Shown: positions 51,453 to 61,028, numbered from the stretch's first letter. The stretch is DNA of 64,000 nucleotides from Roseimaritima ulvae (GCF_008065135.1 NZ_CP042914.1:1302001-1366000); one strand, 5' to 3'. The notes: a model not told the origin generated them from the letters alone. Made by a program: numbers and translations.

Positions 51453-51662
51453 CTAGAACAGCGTGTAAATAAACGGAGCCGCACCGGTGGAGCTGAGCGC
51501 GACCAGGGCGGTGACCGCAACCAGCACCAGCAGGATCGGGATCATCCACCAAGCTTTGTTCTCTTTGATGAACAACACAAATTCGCCGAACAGCGACAAC
51601 TGCTGTTCCTCGGCTAACTGTTCAAATTCGCTTTCGTCCGACGACGATTCGTTGTCTGACAC
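51453..51662 (-). CDS. DUF5989 small membrane protein (SxtK-like)
   Basis: The 69-residue protein has an acidic N-terminus and one membrane helix ending in the family's conserved tail (PILLVLVAVTALVAL, then APFIYTLF). It uses a GTG start at 51662; no ATG is available. Members are usually encoded beside a NodU-type carbamoyltransferase and SxtJ, as here and in saxitoxin clusters (SxtI-SxtJ-SxtK), but their function is unknown. Confidence 0.85.
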   Translation of the reverse strand: MSDNESSSDESEFEQLAEEQQLSLFGEFVLFIKENKAWWMIPILLVLVAVTALVALSSTGAAPFIYTLF

Positions 51663-51700
51663 GGGATCAGGCTCGGGAGGTTGAGGAGGAGATTTGAGAT

Positions 51701-52108
51701 TTACGACTGGCGGTAATAACTCGCTACGGATGTTGGTTTCTGTTTGGCTTGCCAGTAGGTCTTACATTGCCGATCTAAATTTAATTGTAGGCGATCACGC
51801 CTACGGAGCCGGAAAAAGATGCCAATCGGCAAGAACACGGTCATGTATATCAGAAACATCGCCAATTCGCCGATCACCAACCCGATCGGCAGCGTGATCA
51901 GCATCAAGCCGATGAACAGCGGAGCGACGATTTTGGGCGCCACCCAGCTGACTACCGCGATCAACAAGCCGGCAAACGCAAACCACGCGATCACCGTTAG
52001 GCTGGCCGACCACAGCCAAGCCAATAGCGGCAGCATCAGCAAGCACATGCCGCCGAATTGACGTAGCTGGCGGGGGCTGGGTTTCCAATTGGTTTCAAGC
52101 AGAGCCAT
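51701..52108 (-). CDS. SxtJ-family membrane protein
   Basis: The 135-residue protein has two to three hydrophobic segments (FGGMCLLMLPLLAWLW, TVIAWFAFAGLLIAVV, MLITLPIGLVIGELAMFL), with the family's GIFFRLRRRDRLQL near the end. It starts 6 bases after the carbamoyltransferase stop. SxtJ proteins accompany NodU/SxtI carbamoyltransferases and may tether them to the membrane; this is inference from co-occurrence. Confidence 0.85.
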   Translation of the reverse strand: MALLETNWKPSPRQLRQFGGMCLLMLPLLAWLWSASLTVIAWFAFAGLLIAVVSWVAPKIVAPLFIGLMLITLPIGLVIGELAMFLIYMTVFLPIGIFFRLRRRDRLQLNLDRQCKTYWQAKQKPTSVASYYRQS

Positions 52109-52114
52109 GGCGGG

Positions 52115-53956
52115 TCAATCCAACTTAAATTGGGCAAGGTGTTGCTCGCGGAATTCATCCGTGGCTTGGGTGGTTTGCTGCGATTTGAGAATCACCTGAC
52201 GGCCCAATACCAAAACGTCCATTTCGGTGGCCAGGAAGCAACGCAGCGCGTCCGCCGGCGTACACACGATCGGTTCGCTGCGAACATTAAAGCTGGTGTT
52301 GATCAGCACCGGGCACTGAGTCTTTTCGTGAAACTTGCTCATCAATAAGTGCAGCAGCGGATTGCGCACGCGATCGACCGTTTGTACGCGAGCCGAGTAA
52401 TCCACGTGGGTGATGGCGGGCAAGCTGGAACGCACAAAATTCAGTTTGTCGATACCAAACGCATCTTCGTATTCGGAACCCAACGTCTTGCGGATGCAGT
52501 CATGCACCGGAGCGACGATCAGCATATACGGCGATTCCTGGTCGGCTCGCATCTGAAAGTATTGGTCGACGTATTCGCGCAAGACGATCGGAGCGAAGGG
52601 ACGAAAGGATTCGCGGAACTTGATCTTCAAGTTCATCACCGACTGCATCTTTTCGCTGCGGGGGTCGCCCAGAATGCTGCGACCTCCTAACGCTCGGGGA
52701 CCAAATTCCATCCGTCCCTGGAACCAGCCGATGACATTTTCTTCGGCGATCAATTCGGCAACCCGCTCACACAGTTCTTCGTCGCTGTCATAGCTGGTAA
52801 ACACCGTCTCGGAATCTTCCAGCACGGACACGATTTCCTGATCGGAAAACGCGGGGCCCAGCAAGGAGCCGTGTTGCGAATCGGTTTTACCGACCGTTCG
52901 CGGTTTGTTCAGCAATTGGTGCCAGATGAACGTGGCCGTTCCCAGTGCGCCGCCCGCATCACCGGCGGCCGGTTGAATCCAAAGGTTTTCGAAGGGGCCT
53001 TCGCGGAGCACACGGCCGTTGGCGACACAGTTCAAGGCTACGCCGCCGGCTAACACCAAGTTTTTCATTCCGGTTTCTTTGTGCACGTGCCGAGCCGTCC
53101 GCAGCACGACTTCTTCGGTCACCGCTTGGACCGACGCGGCCAGGTCCATCTCTCGCTGAGTGACTTCGGATTCAGGCGGTTTGGCGGGACCACCAAACAG
53201 ACGATGCATCTTCTCTGAGGTCATCGTCAAACCTTGGCAGTAATTGAAGTAGCTCATGTCCATTCGGAACGAGCCATCGTCCTTCAGATCCATCAGGTGT
53301 TCGAGGATCAAGTCTTTGTAGACCGGCTGTCCATACGGCGCCAGACCCATGACTTTGTATTCGCCACTGTTGACGCGGAAGCCGGTGTAGTAGGTAAAGG
53401 CGGAATACAGCAGGCCCAGGGAATGGGGGAACCGCAGTTCGTGACTGAGTTCGATCTTGTTGCCGCGGCCGACGCCGTAACAGGTCGACGACCATTCGCC
53501 CACGCCATCGAGCGTGAGGATGGCGGCTTCGTCGAACGGCGATGGAAAAAACGCACTGGCGGCGTGCGACTCGTGGTGATCGGTGAATACGAATCGCCCC
53601 TGGTAGCGATCTTGGAGACCGCGGCGGATTTCTCGAGGCAGGTGCAGTTTCTGCTTCAGCCACAACGGCATGGCTCGACGGAACGAGCGGTAACCGCTGG
53701 GCACAAAAGCCAGATAGGTTTCCAGTAACCGTTCGAACTTAGTGACCGGTTTGTCGTAGAACCCGACGTAGTCCAGGTCTTCGGGGTTCAGGCCGGCGGT
53801 TTCCAGACAGTACGCGATCGCTTTTTCGGGAAAGTTGAAGTCATGTTTCTTGCGAGTAAAACGTTCTTCCTGAGCCGCAGCCACGATGTCACCGTCGACC
53901 ACCAACGCGGCGGCCGAGTCGTGATAGAAGGCGGAAATGCCGAGAATGTTGGTCAT
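52115..53956 (-). CDS. NodU/SxtI-family O-carbamoyltransferase
   Basis: The enzyme activates carbamoyl phosphate with ATP and transfers the carbamoyl group to a hydroxyl. From the ATG at 53956 the protein is 613 residues. It shows the N-terminal ISAFYHDSAAALV, the YrdC-like metal-site FTDHHESHAASAFF, LDGVGEWSS, GGVALNCVANG and the C-terminal WFQGRMEFGPRALGGRSIL. In this cluster the acceptor is probably a sugar hydroxyl of the glycan. The start overlaps the stop of the upstream glycosyltransferase by 4 bases. The next two genes are its usual SxtJ and DUF5989 companions. Confidence 0.95.
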   Translation of the reverse strand: MTNILGISAFYHDSAAALVVDGDIVAAAQEERFTRKKHDFNFPEKAIAYCLETAGLNPEDLDYVGFYDKPVTKFERLLETYLAFVPSGYRSFRRAMPLWLKQKLHLPREIRRGLQDRYQGRFVFTDHHESHAASAFFPSPFDEAAILTLDGVGEWSSTCYGVGRGNKIELSHELRFPHSLGLLYSAFTYYTGFRVNSGEYKVMGLAPYGQPVYKDLILEHLMDLKDDGSFRMDMSYFNYCQGLTMTSEKMHRLFGGPAKPPESEVTQREMDLAASVQAVTEEVVLRTARHVHKETGMKNLVLAGGVALNCVANGRVLREGPFENLWIQPAAGDAGGALGTATFIWHQLLNKPRTVGKTDSQHGSLLGPAFSDQEIVSVLEDSETVFTSYDSDEELCERVAELIAEENVIGWFQGRMEFGPRALGGRSILGDPRSEKMQSVMNLKIKFRESFRPFAPIVLREYVDQYFQMRADQESPYMLIVAPVHDCIRKTLGSEYEDAFGIDKLNFVRSSLPAITHVDYSARVQTVDRVRNPLLHLLMSKFHEKTQCPVLINTSFNVRSEPIVCTPADALRCFLATEMDVLVLGRQVILKSQQTTQATDEFREQHLAQFKLD

Positions 53957-55035
53957 CGGGTGCGGTAACTCTGGGGCGAGACGGGCTCGGAAGGTCGCTG
54001 TTCGCTCCGCGAAAGCCGCGGTTTGGCATTCTTTCGCGGAGCGAAAGACGACCATGCTAAGGCGTTTTCATACACAGCGGTGATGCGGTGCGCGACGCTA
54101 GTTAATTCTAATCCACGATCTACAATCGCGTCACGAGCGGCGACCGTTCGCGAGCCAAAAACGCGGACGATGGCGGCGGCCAGGGCGTCCACGTCGCGGG
54201 GACACCGCTCGCAGCCCTGCACGCCGTCGAGCAACTGGTGGACGTCGCCCACCGGCACTCCGATCACCGCCGTATTGCAGGCCATGGCCTCCTTAACCAC
54301 ATTCGGCGAACCTTCGATCAAACTGGTCATCAGCATCGCATTGCAGGCATTCATGTAAAGCGCAACTTGATCGTGTTGGACGCCCCACAGCGGCAGCAAT
54401 TCGATGCGGCGTTCCAGCAATCCGCTGGCAGCTTCGACGGCGGCTTTCGCCAAGGCGTGCCCTTTGCGGGGATTGTCGGGGCTGCCGGGAAACAGCACGA
54501 TCGAGGCGTCGGCGGGCAGGCCCAGTTGGCGGCGGGCGTCGTCGCGATCGAGCGGGCGAAATACGTCCGTGTCCACTCCGTTGGGGATCACGTGCGCGTC
54601 GGTCGGTGCCAGGACATCGGCCATCTGCTGACTTTTGACGATTATCTGATCGGCCTTCGTCGCCAGCCGCCGATTGGCTCGGACCATCAGCTTGCTAAAC
54701 CATTCCAAGTCGCCGCGAGCGTTGTACGGCGTGCCCAACAGGTCGTCGCCCATGAAGGAAATCACCAGCGGCGCATTGCTGCCGGACCACAGCGGAGCCC
54801 AGCGAGCCAGCCAACCGCAGTAGCCAAAATGAGCGTGGATCACTTCGGCACGCTTGGCCAGTCGCCGCAGACGCGGGATGACTTGTAAGTATTTCAGCTT
54901 GGGGATGCCTTGCATATCGACCACATCGATCGCATGACCCAACGCGCGCAGCGATTCGATCTGTCGCGCGCACGGTGCCATGCTGCCCGGGCAGTCGGCA
55001 CGCGGTAGTTCTGGGCAGACCATCAGGATTCGCAT
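53953..55035 (-). CDS. Family 4 glycosyltransferase
   Basis: The 360-residue GT-B enzyme starts MRILMVCPELPRADCPG, has VIHAHFGYCGW and IPNGVDTDVF in the centre, and the donor-site TSLIEGSPNVVKEAMACN with the family Glu pair. There is no membrane helix. It overlaps the asparagine-synthetase homologue by 13 bases upstream and the carbamoyltransferase by 4 bases downstream, so the three are translationally coupled. The sugar donor cannot be inferred. Confidence 0.92.
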   Translation of the reverse strand: MRILMVCPELPRADCPGSMAPCARQIESLRALGHAIDVVDMQGIPKLKYLQVIPRLRRLAKRAEVIHAHFGYCGWLARWAPLWSGSNAPLVISFMGDDLLGTPYNARGDLEWFSKLMVRANRRLATKADQIIVKSQQMADVLAPTDAHVIPNGVDTDVFRPLDRDDARRQLGLPADASIVLFPGSPDNPRKGHALAKAAVEAASGLLERRIELLPLWGVQHDQVALYMNACNAMLMTSLIEGSPNVVKEAMACNTAVIGVPVGDVHQLLDGVQGCERCPRDVDALAAAIVRVFGSRTVAARDAIVDRGLELTSVAHRITAVYENALAWSSFAPRKNAKPRLSRSEQRPSEPVSPQSYRTR

Positions 55036-57005
55036 CTTGAAGCCTCCGCCGTGACAGCCGGAATCCGATCGACTTCAGCCCGCGAGTAGGCTCCGCCGCG
55101 GACATACTGCGAATACCAAGACGCAAAGGTCAGCAACAACCAAATCCGATTCGCGTGATCGACGGTGCCGCGTTGATGTTCCGCCAGCGTTTGCCGTACC
55201 GTCTTGGGGTTAAACAATTCAGACGGTAAATCGGTGGCCAACGTGTCGTGGACAAATTCGCGCAAGCGGCCGCGGAACCAGTCACGCAGCGGAACGCTGA
55301 ACCCTTGCTTGCCCTTGCGGATCGCACGCGGGGGCAGTTTGTCGGCCAGTACTTTTCGCAGGATGTGTTTGCCTTGTGAGCCGCTGATTTTGACAGACGT
55401 GGGCATCTGCGCGGCCAGTTCGACGACGCGGTGATCCAACAGTGGCGAGCGGACTTCCAAGGCATGCGCCATGCTCATCCGGTCTACCTTCACGAGGATG
55501 TCGTCTAGCATGTAGGACCGGATGTCGATTTCGGTCAACCGGCTGACCAGATCGCGATCGCTGTGCAGAATCTTCCAGTGCGCGTCCGGCATGTATTGCG
55601 AGCCCATGTAGTCCATGCTCGCCAGGGCGTCGTCGTTCAACAGGCAACGCAACTGGGGCACCGACCAGATCGACGTCTTGTCGCGGTAGGCTTGCAGGAT
55701 CGGCAGCGAGCTGTCGCGGAGAACTTTGGCCACCCGCAGGGCTTGGAAATGCCGCCGTCCGGGCAGCACATGGGCAGCCGTGGTGGCGAGTGCCGGCAAT
55801 ACGTAGCGTCCCAGCCAGTAAGGCAAACGACGGCGGTACGCTTGTGCAAACAAAGCTCCGCGGTAGGACGAATAGCCGGCGAACAGTTCATCGCCTCCGT
55901 CGCCACTCAAAATCACCGTCACGTGCTGTCGGGCCAATTGCGAAATGTGGTAGGTCGGGATGGCCGAGGCATCGCCGAAGGGTTCGTCGCAATGCCGGAT
56001 CACCGCTTGCAGCGTGTCGGCAAAACGGTCGCCCAGCTCGGCTTCGCTCAGACGCAACAGGTGATGTTCGGTGCCGTAATGCGCGGCCACGGCTTGGGCA
56101 TCTTCCGACTCGTCCCATTCGTCGCGATCAAAACCGATCGTGAAGGTTTTAAGCGGCTTTAATCCCGCCGCGCTGGCGTAGGCCACGACCGCGCTGGAAT
56201 CCAAGCCGCCGCTGAGGAATACGCCCAGCGGCACTTCGCTGTGCAACCGCAAGCGGACCGCTTCGGCCAAGCAGGCATCCAACCGTTCGGCCCATTCCGG
56301 TTCGCTGACCGTATCGTCAGGTTCGAAGCAAACGGACCAATAGGGGGCGATGCGGAACGTACCACGCTGCAAGTCGAAGACGCCGAAGTGGGCCGCGGGC
56401 AAACGCTGGATGCCTTCGTAGATGGTGTGCGGTTCGTGAATGTAGGCGAACTGCAAGAAGTGTCCCAGTGAGCGGTAGTCGGGACGACTTAATTCCGGCG
56501 CGTCGACAAGCAGCGATTTCATTTCCGAACCGAAGCTAAAACGATTGCCGCGGTGCGCGTAGAACAGAGGCTTCTTGCCCAAGCGGTCGCGGGCGATCAG
56601 TAACCGCTGCCGAGGGTGGTCCAGAATCGCCAACGCAAACATGCCCCGCAAATGGTGCAGGCAATCATCGCCATATTCCTCATACAAGTGCACGATGACT
56701 TCCGCATCGGATCCGCTGGAAAAACGATGGCCGCGTTGTTGCAGATCCCGACGGAGATCCGCGAAGTTGTAGATCTCGCCATTGCAAACCACGTGGATGT
56801 CGCCGCTTTCGTTGGACAGCGGTTGCTGACCACCGGCCACGTCAATGATGCTCAGCCGGCGCATACCGATCGCGACCCCCGGCTGCACATGGCAACCGAA
56901 GTCGTCGGGCCCGCGATGTTTGATCGCTTGGTTCATCGCTCGCACCGAACGCCCCAGGGCTTCGGTGGTTCGCGAAGGATCAAGGATCCCGGCTATGCCA
57001 CACAT
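55023..57005 (-). CDS. asnB: Asparagine synthetase homologue 2
   Basis: The 660-residue paralogue of the protein at 47987-49897 carries the class II glutaminase Cys2 (MCGIAGI), HRGPDDFG and CNGEIYNF. Its synthetase part has FLSGGLDSSAVVAY and LSGDGGDELFAGY. Coupling to a glycosyltransferase and carbamoyltransferase suggests glycan amidation rather than housekeeping asparagine synthesis, but substrate-site residues were not compared. The upstream gap (57006-57154) is occupied by repeat copy R. Confidence 0.9.
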   Translation of the reverse strand: MCGIAGILDPSRTTEALGRSVRAMNQAIKHRGPDDFGCHVQPGVAIGMRRLSIIDVAGGQQPLSNESGDIHVVCNGEIYNFADLRRDLQQRGHRFSSGSDAEVIVHLYEEYGDDCLHHLRGMFALAILDHPRQRLLIARDRLGKKPLFYAHRGNRFSFGSEMKSLLVDAPELSRPDYRSLGHFLQFAYIHEPHTIYEGIQRLPAAHFGVFDLQRGTFRIAPYWSVCFEPDDTVSEPEWAERLDACLAEAVRLRLHSEVPLGVFLSGGLDSSAVVAYASAAGLKPLKTFTIGFDRDEWDESEDAQAVAAHYGTEHHLLRLSEAELGDRFADTLQAVIRHCDEPFGDASAIPTYHISQLARQHVTVILSGDGGDELFAGYSSYRGALFAQAYRRRLPYWLGRYVLPALATTAAHVLPGRRHFQALRVAKVLRDSSLPILQAYRDKTSIWSVPQLRCLLNDDALASMDYMGSQYMPDAHWKILHSDRDLVSRLTEIDIRSYMLDDILVKVDRMSMAHALEVRSPLLDHRVVELAAQMPTSVKISGSQGKHILRKVLADKLPPRAIRKGKQGFSVPLRDWFRGRLREFVHDTLATDLPSELFNPKTVRQTLAEHQRGTVDHANRIWLLLTFASWYSQYVRGGAYSRAEVDRIPAVTAEASRCES

Positions 57006-57032
57006 GTTTTCTTACTTTCCTCTTCTCTTTAG

Positions 57033-57143
57033 GGCTTGTCCGCAAATAAGTTTGCCGATTAGCCGGAACACGCTAGCGTCCGGTTCCCGCAAAAACCGGG
57101 TGCTAACGCACTCCGGCTGATAGGCGATGAGGTAGTTTATTTG
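57033..57143. repeat. Long repeat, copy R (inverted partner of copy L)
   Basis: The inverted counterpart of 45448-45541. It contains tagccggaacacgctagcg, ggttcccgcaaaaaccggg and gcgatgaggtagtttatttg. An extra segment with ctaacgcactccgg makes it longer than copy L. It ends 11 bases before the stop of the family 2 glycosyltransferase. Confidence 0.85.
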
Positions 57144-57154
57144 GAGCCAAGTCC

Positions 57155-58180
57155 TTAACGGACATGGATCACGTCGGTCGGATAGGCCTCGATGGGTTGT
57201 GGTTTGGTGCGGATGAAAGACACCACGGTGCGAAACGTACTGACCGCCCGCACGGCCACCGATAACGCGGCGCGGTGGAAGCTGCGTTTTTTGATCACCA
57301 CGGCGAAGCCCAACAGCAACGCCAGCACGCCCAGTGACCATACCAATTGGAAGTAGATGGCGATCGGCAGGGCGGTCAAAAACAGCAACAAAGTGGCAGC
57401 GAAGGTGACCACATAGGGGATCGCGTCCCAGCAATATTGCCAGCCGCCTCCATACACCGCGGCGTGACGAATGACCGCGCCGTAGTCATACATTTTGGTT
57501 CGGCTGCGTCGCAGGACTTCGTGGATCGTGTCGCGTTGTTCGGTATATTTAATCGCCATGCGGCCTTCGATACGTGCCAGTTTGAAGCCGCAGTTTCGAA
57601 GCCGCATGCACAGCTCGTCATCTTCGCCGGTAGGTAGATGGGGATTGACCGTGCCGGCCTGCTCGAGTGCCGCACGCCGGTACATGGCGATCCCACCCAA
57701 GGCCTTGCAATCGATCTGCGGCTTGCTGAGGTCTTGCCCAAATACGTTGTTGACGCCTCCCACCGAGGCGCCCTCGGCGGTCACGTATCGCTCATCCAGC
57801 ACTCCCGCCACGGCCCCGTAGTCGGGGTGCTGGTCCATGAAGCCAACCGCTCGCAACAACCATTCGGCTTCCACTTCCGCATCCCCATCGAGGAATAAAA
57901 TGTATTGACCGCGGGAATGCAAAAAACCTGTGTAGCGTCCGGCGGCCACACACAGCGGCCAGTCGGGACGAAGTTGCAGCACCCGAATGGGCAGCTCCTT
58001 GGCGATCTCGACGCTGCGGTCGGTCGATGCCGAATCGACAAAGATCACTTCCAGGCTGGGCAGTTGCGGCTGGACTGCTAGAGCGGAGCGGACCGATTGG
58101 GCGATGAACTGTTCTTCATTGCGTCCGATGATGACCACGGTCAGCGGGATGTCGGTTGGGGAAGAGTTCGTAGGCACCAT
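57155..58180 (-). CDS. Family 2 glycosyltransferase with C-terminal membrane helices
   Basis: The 341-residue GT-A enzyme has the N-terminal VVIIGRNEEQFIAQSV, the metal-binding DGD in LFLDGDAEVEAEW and the acceptor-site GEDDELCMRLRNCGF. Two to three hydrophobic segments follow (about residues 250-300, including VVTFAATLLLFLTALPIAIYF). It probably extends a lipid-linked repeat unit at the inner membrane. It starts 2 bases after the flippase stop. Confidence 0.92.
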   Translation of the reverse strand: MVPTNSSPTDIPLTVVIIGRNEEQFIAQSVRSALAVQPQLPSLEVIFVDSASTDRSVEIAKELPIRVLQLRPDWPLCVAAGRYTGFLHSRGQYILFLDGDAEVEAEWLLRAVGFMDQHPDYGAVAGVLDERYVTAEGASVGGVNNVFGQDLSKPQIDCKALGGIAMYRRAALEQAGTVNPHLPTGEDDELCMRLRNCGFKLARIEGRMAIKYTEQRDTIHEVLRRSRTKMYDYGAVIRHAAVYGGGWQYCWDAIPYVVTFAATLLLFLTALPIAIYFQLVWSLGVLALLLGFAVVIKKRSFHRAALSVAVRAVSTFRTVVSFIRTKPQPIEAYPTDVIHVR

Positions 58181-58182
58181 GG

Positions 58183-59619
58183 TTATTTGCCCGAATCCTG
58201 AGTTGCGGGACTGCCAAGGGTAAGAAGATCGAGGCGGAAAAACGCCAGCAGCATGTACAGCGACAGCGCGATCGTGAGCGCTGCGTAACGATGGATCGGC
58301 AGCAGCGTCAGACAGCCGATGGCCAGCAGGGTGGGCGGCACGATCCGCAATAGTTCACGCCCCAGGTGCAACTTCGCCACATCGCGCTGGAAACACCAGT
58401 AGTGCTGCAGCAGGTTGATCGCACTGGCGGCAATCGACGTGTAGGCGGCTCCGATCAAGCCGTAGTAGCCGATCAACCACACACCGGCGATGGCGTTGGT
58501 CACCACGTTGACGATGACGATGTTCAGCACCGTCTTGTCCCGTCCCATGGCCCATAGGCCGTGCCCCAGGATCGGATTTAAAGGGTCCAGCAGCAGCGTG
58601 AAGGCGACGATTTGAAAGACCACCGCCCCGGCGCGGAAGTCGGGGTTGCCGTAGACGGTGACCAGCAGATCGCCGGCCAAGCAGAACACGCCGATGGTGG
58701 CCGGAACCGCCAGTCGTAGGATCAAGCCCAACAGGGGCCGCGCCAAATCTCCCACGGCCGCGCCATTGGTCCGTGCCGCCGAGACCAGTTGGGGAAAGCA
58801 GCTGTGGCCGACGCTGCGGTAAAACATCTGAATCGGCTGCAACAATTGATAAGAAGCACCAAGCAATCCCAGCTCACGTTCGCTGGCGAATTTACTCAGC
58901 AGCACGCCCGACAGAGCGGCTCCCACGGCATGCATCCCGTCGGTGCCCAAGAACACCGTCGAACGGCGTAGCAACAACCAAGCCAGACGCGGATGCAAGC
59001 GGCCCGGTCGACAGTCCACCGTCCCCCAGATCAGCAGGCGGTGCATGACCAACAGCGTGATGCAACGTGAAACCACAATCACGGCGGCGACGGTGGCCAC
59101 GCCATAACCGGCTGACATCGCGATAAAACTGCTGATCACCAAAAACACATTGCCAGGGAGGTTGCCGACGGTGATCAGGTGCATCTGTTCGCGTCCTTTG
59201 ATCACCGCTTCGGTAATCATCGTCAGCGCATACGGCGGCACGGCCAGAGCCAGCAGGGCGATCACGATCACCGTCTGACGTTCGTATTGCATCGCAATCG
59301 CCAAACCAATCATGGTCAACATGGCCAGCAATGACGTTAGCACGGCGGCCAAGTAGCCGTGTTTTAATAAACGTCGAGCCGTTCGCCGTCGCTTGGCCAC
59401 TTCGCGGGTCAACGCCACGGGCAGTCCCGCGACGGCGAACACATGAAAGGTGTACAGCAGCAGCAGGCCTAAGGACAATTGCCCGAACTCATGGACGCTG
59501 GCCGAGCGAGAGAGGATCGCATAGACCAGAAACGTGCCCGCTTTATTCAGCACATCGCCGCCCAATACGGCCATCGCGTTGACGCCGATCCGCCGGAAAC
59601 TATAAACCGGTAGGCTCAT
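58183..59619 (-). CDS. Wzx-type oligosaccharide flippase
   Basis: The 478-residue MOP-superfamily membrane protein has about 12-14 hydrophobic segments. It has the N-terminal NAMAVLGGDVLNKAGTFLVY typical of polysaccharide exporters (RfbX/Wzx) and an EAVIKGREQM loop. It would move undecaprenyl-linked repeat units across the inner membrane. Its start overlaps the preceding polymerase stop by 4 bases (ATGA), fitting a Wzx/Wzy pathway. Confidence 0.9.
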   Translation of the reverse strand: MSLPVYSFRRIGVNAMAVLGGDVLNKAGTFLVYAILSRSASVHEFGQLSLGLLLLYTFHVFAVAGLPVALTREVAKRRRTARRLLKHGYLAAVLTSLLAMLTMIGLAIAMQYERQTVIVIALLALAVPPYALTMITEAVIKGREQMHLITVGNLPGNVFLVISSFIAMSAGYGVATVAAVIVVSRCITLLVMHRLLIWGTVDCRPGRLHPRLAWLLLRRSTVFLGTDGMHAVGAALSGVLLSKFASERELGLLGASYQLLQPIQMFYRSVGHSCFPQLVSAARTNGAAVGDLARPLLGLILRLAVPATIGVFCLAGDLLVTVYGNPDFRAGAVVFQIVAFTLLLDPLNPILGHGLWAMGRDKTVLNIVIVNVVTNAIAGVWLIGYYGLIGAAYTSIAASAINLLQHYWCFQRDVAKLHLGRELLRIVPPTLLAIGCLTLLPIHRYAALTIALSLYMLLAFFRLDLLTLGSPATQDSGK

Positions 59620-61028
59620 GGCGTCGTTCCCGTAAGCGAAACGACGGACGCGGACTGAGGATCGCGACGTGCCGTGGGGACGCGACGAACCCAGCGTCGC
59701 AGCGCTCGCCGTTCGGCCAGTGGCTGAAAGGCCAACAATCCGATCCCGCTGACCACGGCAAAGAACTCAAAGCCGTCGCCGATGAAGGCCATCTCGGTCA
59801 GCCCACTGATCAGTGCCAGGGTCAATATCGCCGCGACCAGTCGCGCCGTTGCCGAGGCCGCTGGCTTCGACAGGCGAATACTGCGGACAAAGGCGAGAGC
59901 CGCGATCAACCAACCCGTCATCGCTCCGGCCGCGCCCAGATTGACCAAGGACTCGAGGTAAGCCGAATGACAATGCGCCAGCGCCCAACCATTGCGGCGC
60001 TGAAAATCTTCCAAACGTGGGGCCGTCCAGAAGGCGCCGTAACCGTATCCCAAAAAGGGACGCTGGGCAAACAGTTCCAGAGCTTGATTCCAGATCGGCA
60101 GACGGCCCGTCAACTTGGTGGGATCGGCCAGTTCCTCGTCGCGTCCCATGGTGGCCAATCGATCGACGTCGACTCGCCTGCCCGTGGCGCCCAGGTAGAC
60201 CATCGATGCCCCCAGAATCCAGACCGTGGCCAGGCTGGCGGGCACCATGATCTTCAACGAAAGATGAGGCCACAGCAGCACGCCGGCGGCTAGGATCGTC
60301 GCGGCAAATCCGGTGCGGGCTTTGGTCAGCAACAAAAACGCCAGTGCGACCGCCATGATCCACAAGTAAAGTTTGCGGCGGTCGTGAAGGAACATGGATA
60401 GGCTGGCCAGGGTCAACAAACCACAGTTGAACGCTTGCTTGGCGGGGTGCATGATGCCGCTGAATCGGTAGTCCCCGGGGTCGCTCAAAAACGCTCGGTA
60501 CCGCAGTTCGGCCAGCAGGCTGAGGCACAGAAAGCACAGCGACAGCGAAAGGATTGCCAGGCTGAATTGACGGTAGCTCCAGCTGCGTCCCAGCCCACAA
60601 CCGGCGATCGCGATGCAGGCCATCACGATGCTTCGTTTGAGCGTGGTCGAAGGTGCGTCGGACCAAAATATAGTGGCGAACAGGTACGCGAACAGCAGCC
60701 CCGAAGGCAGCAGTAGGTGCCACACCGGGACCTTGGGGTGCGAGGGCCCTCGATACAGCATCACCAGCCCCAACCCGCCCAGCGTCAGGAAGGCGATTTG
60801 TCGCGAGGCCGTACTGCCCACCAATTTGCCTCCGGTCAGTTCTGCGCCACCTACGGCCGCCCATTGGGGGTCGGCCGAGACGGTTACCAGCACCGCGGCG
60901 ACGATCGCCAGTGGCAACCAAAACCACAGCGGCCGTTGCGAATCGGCGGCCGATTGCCGTGACGGCGCGAGAGGCGATGCCGCGGCAGCATGCGGCGTGA
61001 GCGAAGGAGCGGCGAAAGCCATAACCAT
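59616..61028 (-). CDS. O-antigen ligase/polymerase family protein (Wzy/WaaL-like)
   Basis: The 470-residue protein has about 11 hydrophobic segments and a long periplasmic loop that includes GRLPIWNQALELFAQRPFLG and HCHSAYLESLVNLGAAG. This is the R-x-x-x-W and H-x-x-x-L pattern of the Wzy_C/O-antigen ligase domain. It would polymerise or ligate repeat units in the periplasm. The start at 61028 was chosen because the longer frame overlaps the upstream gene and is not hydrophobic. Confidence 0.9.
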   Translation of the reverse strand: MVMAFAAPSLTPHAAAASPLAPSRQSAADSQRPLWFWLPLAIVAAVLVTVSADPQWAAVGGAELTGGKLVGSTASRQIAFLTLGGLGLVMLYRGPSHPKVPVWHLLLPSGLLFAYLFATIFWSDAPSTTLKRSIVMACIAIAGCGLGRSWSYRQFSLAILSLSLCFLCLSLLAELRYRAFLSDPGDYRFSGIMHPAKQAFNCGLLTLASLSMFLHDRRKLYLWIMAVALAFLLLTKARTGFAATILAAGVLLWPHLSLKIMVPASLATVWILGASMVYLGATGRRVDVDRLATMGRDEELADPTKLTGRLPIWNQALELFAQRPFLGYGYGAFWTAPRLEDFQRRNGWALAHCHSAYLESLVNLGAAGAMTGWLIAALAFVRSIRLSKPAASATARLVAAILTLALISGLTEMAFIGDGFEFFAVVSGIGLLAFQPLAERRALRRWVRRVPTARRDPQSASVVSLTGTTP

